Shown piece by piece: positions 7,342 through 10,126 of a stretch of DNA of 10,126 bases (position 1 is its first letter; every line of letters starts with the position of its first letter). The position numbers were made by a program, and so were the translations under genes. Origin of the DNA: Euperipatoides rowelli (lineage: Eukaryota > Onychophora > Udeonychophora > Euonychophora > Peripatopsidae); the NCBI GenBank assembly GCA_003024985.2, contig PXIH01S0001877.1, one strand, 5' to 3'. The notes beneath the pieces were generated by a model that made no database searches, had not been told where the DNA came from, and saw only the letters and a list, made by a program, of their open reading frames with translations.

Positions 7342-7678
7342 GCCAGCTGGCAAGCTTGCTTGTTCTTGATGTTTAATAGACCCTCAATATTTATTGAGAT
7401 ATTTTATGGGATCAAATTAAAATATACTGTATATATTTTTTTTAAATAAAAAAAAAATGAAAAATGGACACTTAGTGTACCATATCGTATGGGTTGTGAG
7501 GAGTAGAAAGAACAGACTTGGAGGTTAAGTGAAAGGGAAAGCAAACAAGATTTGTATTCATGTTAGTGATTATAATAATTTGTAGTAAAACTAAGCATCA
7601 TCGTAAAGTTAAATCAATCAGTAAATTAGTTTTCAGTTTTCATATTCAATTTTATAACATTTAGTTCAATTTTATCTA

Positions 7679-7861
7679 ATTATTGCACCGTTGCGATATT
7701 TAATTTTAGTTATTTAGTTCAATTTACATTGCTTAAATATATATAAGATAATTTTATGATGTTTTGTTTACTTTTATGTAAATTCTTGCATGGTTGTGAT
7801 AATTAATTTTATTGCGTTTATTAAATTTTACATTGCATAAATAAATACTAATTCTATGATA
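7679..7861 (+). repeat. imperfect tandem duplication, period ~103 bp
   Basis: 7679-7761 (ATTATTGCACCGTTGCGAT...TTTACATTGC...TTTTATGATG) and 7782-7861 (ATTCTTGCATGGTTGTGAT...TTTACATTGC...TTCTATGATA) align over about 80 bases with many substitutions. Sequence after 7880 (GTTGCATTACTTAAATAAAGTATTAATTTG) resembles the second half again, suggesting a partial third copy. This is a decayed intronic minisatellite. Confidence 0.65.
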
Positions 7862-8533
7862 TGTACAGTATAATTCAGTGTTGCATTACTTAAATAAAGT
7901 ATTAATTTGAAATGAACATTTTTTTAGCATTAAATTTTGCTTTTAATTTAATTTTTTTAATTATGCTTATGCTGTTTTCTAGTCTTAATTATGAAATCAT
8001 TCACAAATAATTTACAGTATAAATAAGTAGACCTATACTGTTTATATTCTAAATAGTTAACATATTTTGGTTGAATAATAATAGGATTAAGATAGTGGTC
8101 ATGTATTTAAGAATAATAAAAGTGATTTAAAATCGTATTGCACTTATAAAGTATTTTCAGACATTATTAATGTTTCTGAAAATTAATTTATATAAATACA
8201 ATACCTAACCACTCATTGTTCTATCTTGCATTTAATGATCAGTACTGAGGGGTGGGGAGAAGATCATGGCTGGTAGAATTTTTCTTTTGATAAGTAATAA
8301 TTTATATTGATTTTTTTTATACTACTAGACAAATAATTCATTAAAAATAGTGATAAAAATAGTAAGTAGGCCTTACTATAGTTTCATTTTTATCCTAATA
8401 TTGAACTGTATTTTTACAAATGGTTATTTGCAGTTTATTCTTAAATTATATGATTTATTATTTTCCTTTCAAAGAAAAGTTACTTCAGTTTTAAGAACCA
8501 ATTTCTTACTTTAAACATTTTTTTTTTTTCTAG

Positions 8534-8630
8534 TTCTGGATGTTGATTTTTCTCCTACTGGCAAAGAATTTGTATCCGGAAGTTTTGACAAGACAATACG
8601 CATTTTCCCAGTGAATAAGGGACGTAGCAG
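8534..8630 (+). CDS. DCAF13: DCAF13 internal exon, WD40 blade
   Basis: The exon completes a split Val codon and encodes 31 further residues: LDVDFSPTGKEFVSGSFDK followed by TIRIFPVNKGRS, plus two bases of Arg. VLDVDxSPTGKEFVS.SFDK.IRIFP is a signature of DCAF13/Sof1. SGSFDKTIRIF is the usual strand-d ending of a WD40 repeat with Phe at the W position. The acceptor is TTTTTCTAG. The donor is weak, AG|GTTTGA, with only the invariant GT and G at +5. It is accepted because the reading frame and homology (SRSREVYH in relatives) end exactly here. Splicing at both sides preserves the frame (phase 1 in, phase 2 out). Confidence 0.93.
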
Positions 8631-9078
8631 GTTTGAAAATATTAATAAAATATGCCTAATTTTTTTTTATATTTTATTTTATAAAAATTTTGCATTGATT
8701 TGACGAACCATATTATGGTCACTACACTTATAGATTAACATTTTGCAATTCTCATTTTATCTTTGCAATATTGAAATTTTCCTTAGGAGCAAAAATATGT
8801 CGGTTAAGAATGAAAATTGATAATGTGTTGATGTTATATTTTACATAAAACACACAAAGATGTTGCCAATGTGGGAGTAAAAGAAAATATGTCCTATAGA
8901 TTTGATCACTCTTTAATGCACATAAAATATTTATTACAGAAGTGAAAGTTCAGATCTTTGCAAACAAGTTAATAAATTTTAAATGTCTTATCTCACAATA
9001 TTTAACAATAGTATAAGGTTGTCATATTAAATTTACGCAGCAGAATATTAACTTGGATTTTTTTTTTTTATTATTTAG
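8631..9078 (+). other. DCAF13: DCAF13 intron, 448 bp, phase 2
   Basis: The weak donor GTTTGA is paired with acceptor TTATTATTTAG. The split codon AG|A gives the conserved Arg before EVYHTKRMQ. The next dinucleotide after the acceptor is again AG (9079-9080); using it would remove two bases and break the frame, so the first AG is the productive site. The interior is AT-rich without other features. Confidence 0.9.
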
Positions 9079-9214
9079 AGAGGTTTATCACACAAAGCGG
9101 ATGCAGAGAGTAAGTTCTGTGCAGTGGACTCTAGACAACAAATTTATCTTATCGGGATCGGATGAAATGAATATACGTATTTGGAAAGCCAATGCATCAG
9201 AAAAATTAGGACTA
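9079..9214 (+). CDS. DCAF13: DCAF13 internal exon, last WD40 blade
   Basis: The exon finishes an Arg codon and encodes 45 residues, beginning EVYHTKRMQRVSSVQW and including LSGSDEMNIRIWKANASEKL before ending Gly-Leu. EVYHTKRMQ and SGSDEMNIR.WKA.ASEKLG are hallmark DCAF13/Sof1 motifs. The blade ends with a true IRIW strand. The following family segment (a charged Sof1-like C-terminal region starting around a PRE/SRE motif) is not encoded before the window ends. The donor GTAAGT at 9215 is consensus and in phase 0. The whole visible coding part is 384 nt, 128 codons, without a stop or frameshift, so the gene looks intact. Confidence 0.95.
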
Positions 9215-10126
9215 GTAAGTTTTCTTTAATTGAAAAATAAATTAGAAGCTTCTCTCCATTTAAAGAACTTAGAGCATAAGTTACATTTAGTTAGGCAAAA
9301 AAAAATGAATAGCTGAACTACAGTATGATGCCTTAATATTATTATTGATAGCATTAACATTTTACTACAACTTTGCTTAAAAAAGCTATTAGAAACCGGA
9401 AGAATACAACTTTACTACAGCAACCTCTTACTTACTCTATATATCTGAAATCTCTCTTTAATTCATATGTTTCTCACAACTTAAAACTTCTTACAGTAAC
9501 TACTATTTTATTTAAAGTGGTTTATGAATGTTTTTTTTTTAAATGATTTATTTTTAGCCTACCTAAAAATATTAAATTAATCAATTGGGAAATTTTAAAC
9601 TAAAACATAAAAATTCCAAAGTTGGTACTATGTTTACAAAAAATAAAACCTTAATGATGATGTCAATTTGACATAGACCAAGACTGAAATCTTGCTAAAC
9701 CTATAAGCATTTGCGTTTAAAGAGTTCTGTTACACAATACATTAAATATGCGGTTGTTCGACCAATATAAATTAGTTCACTTCACTAATGCTCAAATATT
9801 TCCGTTTTTTTTTAAATCAAATTGACTTTCAATCTACTTTAACCTTCGAGCGGTCGCGTTCAAAATTTTAACATGAGCGGTCGCGTGTCGTAATTTTTAC
9901 CACTCATAGAATCCTCTGTATAAAAGTTTCAAAATATGTATAATAATGAAATAATTACACATATTTATGTTCTATTTATTGTCAGGAATTTTATTATATA
10001 AAGAAAAAAAAAATCCAACAACAGATTATTATTTTTTTGTGATTATATTTCTAATAGCTGCATTCATTATAAGCTTGTATATACTTGTAGGCTATGTTCA
10101 AATAATACATTGTTATATATTTCAAA
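9215..10126 (+). other. DCAF13: start of the next DCAF13 intron, open at the window edge
   Basis: After the phase-0 donor the sequence is AT-rich and holds no segment encoding the expected C-terminal region, so the last exon(s) lie beyond 10126. The only structured feature is the CpG-containing repeat end at 9839-9886. Confidence 0.8.
9839..9886 (+). mobile_element. possible piggyBac-like transposon terminus at a TTAA site
   Basis: TTAA at 9839-9842 is followed by CCTTCGAGCGGTCGCGT. The 12-mer GAGCGGTCGCGT recurs exactly at 9848-9859 and 9875-9886. TTAA followed by CC(C)TT and GC-rich subterminal repeats is the usual look of piggyBac-family ends (family knowledge), and the CpG-dense words stand out in this AT-rich intron. 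The opposite terminus and any transposase would lie to the right, outside the window. The first base run is CCTT rather than the commoner CCCT, so this is tentative. Confidence 0.3.

Larger units (their letters stand above)
6738..8533 (+). other. DCAF13: DCAF13 intron, 1,796 bp, phase 1
   Basis: The donor is GTAAGT and the acceptor is a T-run ending TTCTAG. The interior is AT-rich and contains a poly-A run (7322-7341), a TACTGTATAT word (7425-7434) and an imperfect tandem duplication (7679-7861). Two short open frames (6946-7155 plus; 7135-7353 minus, whose Phe run is the poly-A tract in reverse) have no similarity I recognise and conflict with the intron placement. No nested gene or RNA gene is visible. 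Confidence 0.9.

Noticed and set aside
7135-7353. 72-codon minus-strand frame with a Phe run
   Set aside because: The Phe run is the A20 tract read in reverse, and the frame lies inside a well-supported intron.
1-10126. CRISPR arrays, tRNA or rRNA genes, bacterial operons, phage or defence systems
   Set aside because: No regularly spaced identical repeats, cloverleaf or rRNA-like segments, or Shine-Dalgarno-led gene runs are visible. The window is intron-containing eukaryotic DNA.

Overview
The window is intron-rich, AT-rich eukaryotic nuclear DNA, most likely from an invertebrate animal. The evidence is GT..AG introns from 124 bp to 1.8 kb, long A and T runs, decayed repeats, and an animal-like protein interrupted at conserved positions. 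Words such as TACTGTATAT and TAGGCCTA-like palindromes are common in marine invertebrate genomes, but the sequence does not fix the phylum. There is no bacterial, organellar or viral gene organisation.

The only gene supported with confidence is on the plus strand between 6463 and 9214. Four internal exons (6463-6545, 6670-6737, 8534-8630, 9079-9214) join in frame to give 128 residues of DCAF13 (WDSOF1, yeast Sof1). This nucleolar WD40 protein belongs to the small-subunit processome and is also a DDB1-CUL4 substrate receptor. The segment covers three late WD40 blades. The 5' exons (about half the protein) and the 3' exons (Sof1-like C-terminal region) lie outside the window.

Region by region: 1-6462 contains no recognisable host coding exon and is probably a long DCAF13 intron or upstream DNA. 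It holds a possible solo LTR (683-1545) with 45-bp tandem repeats in front of a good TATA box, a G-rich stretch with a G-quadruplex motif (3398-3447), an unrecognised open segment ending at a strong donor (4410-4600), and two copies of a ~230-bp repeat (5092-5327 and 6040-6267). The repeat copies flank a CpG-rich 0.7-kb spacer that contains short open frames on both strands. Half of the differences between the copies are CpG-to-TpG/CpA changes. Inside and after the DCAF13 introns there is a 20-bp poly-A run (7322-7341), a ~103-bp imperfect tandem duplication (7679-7861), and, in the last intron, a possible piggyBac-like terminus (9839-9886).

I found no new multi-gene system. The more interesting items are the CpG-decayed repeat pair with its unusual spacer, the structured LTR-like unit, and the TTAA-bordered repeat end.
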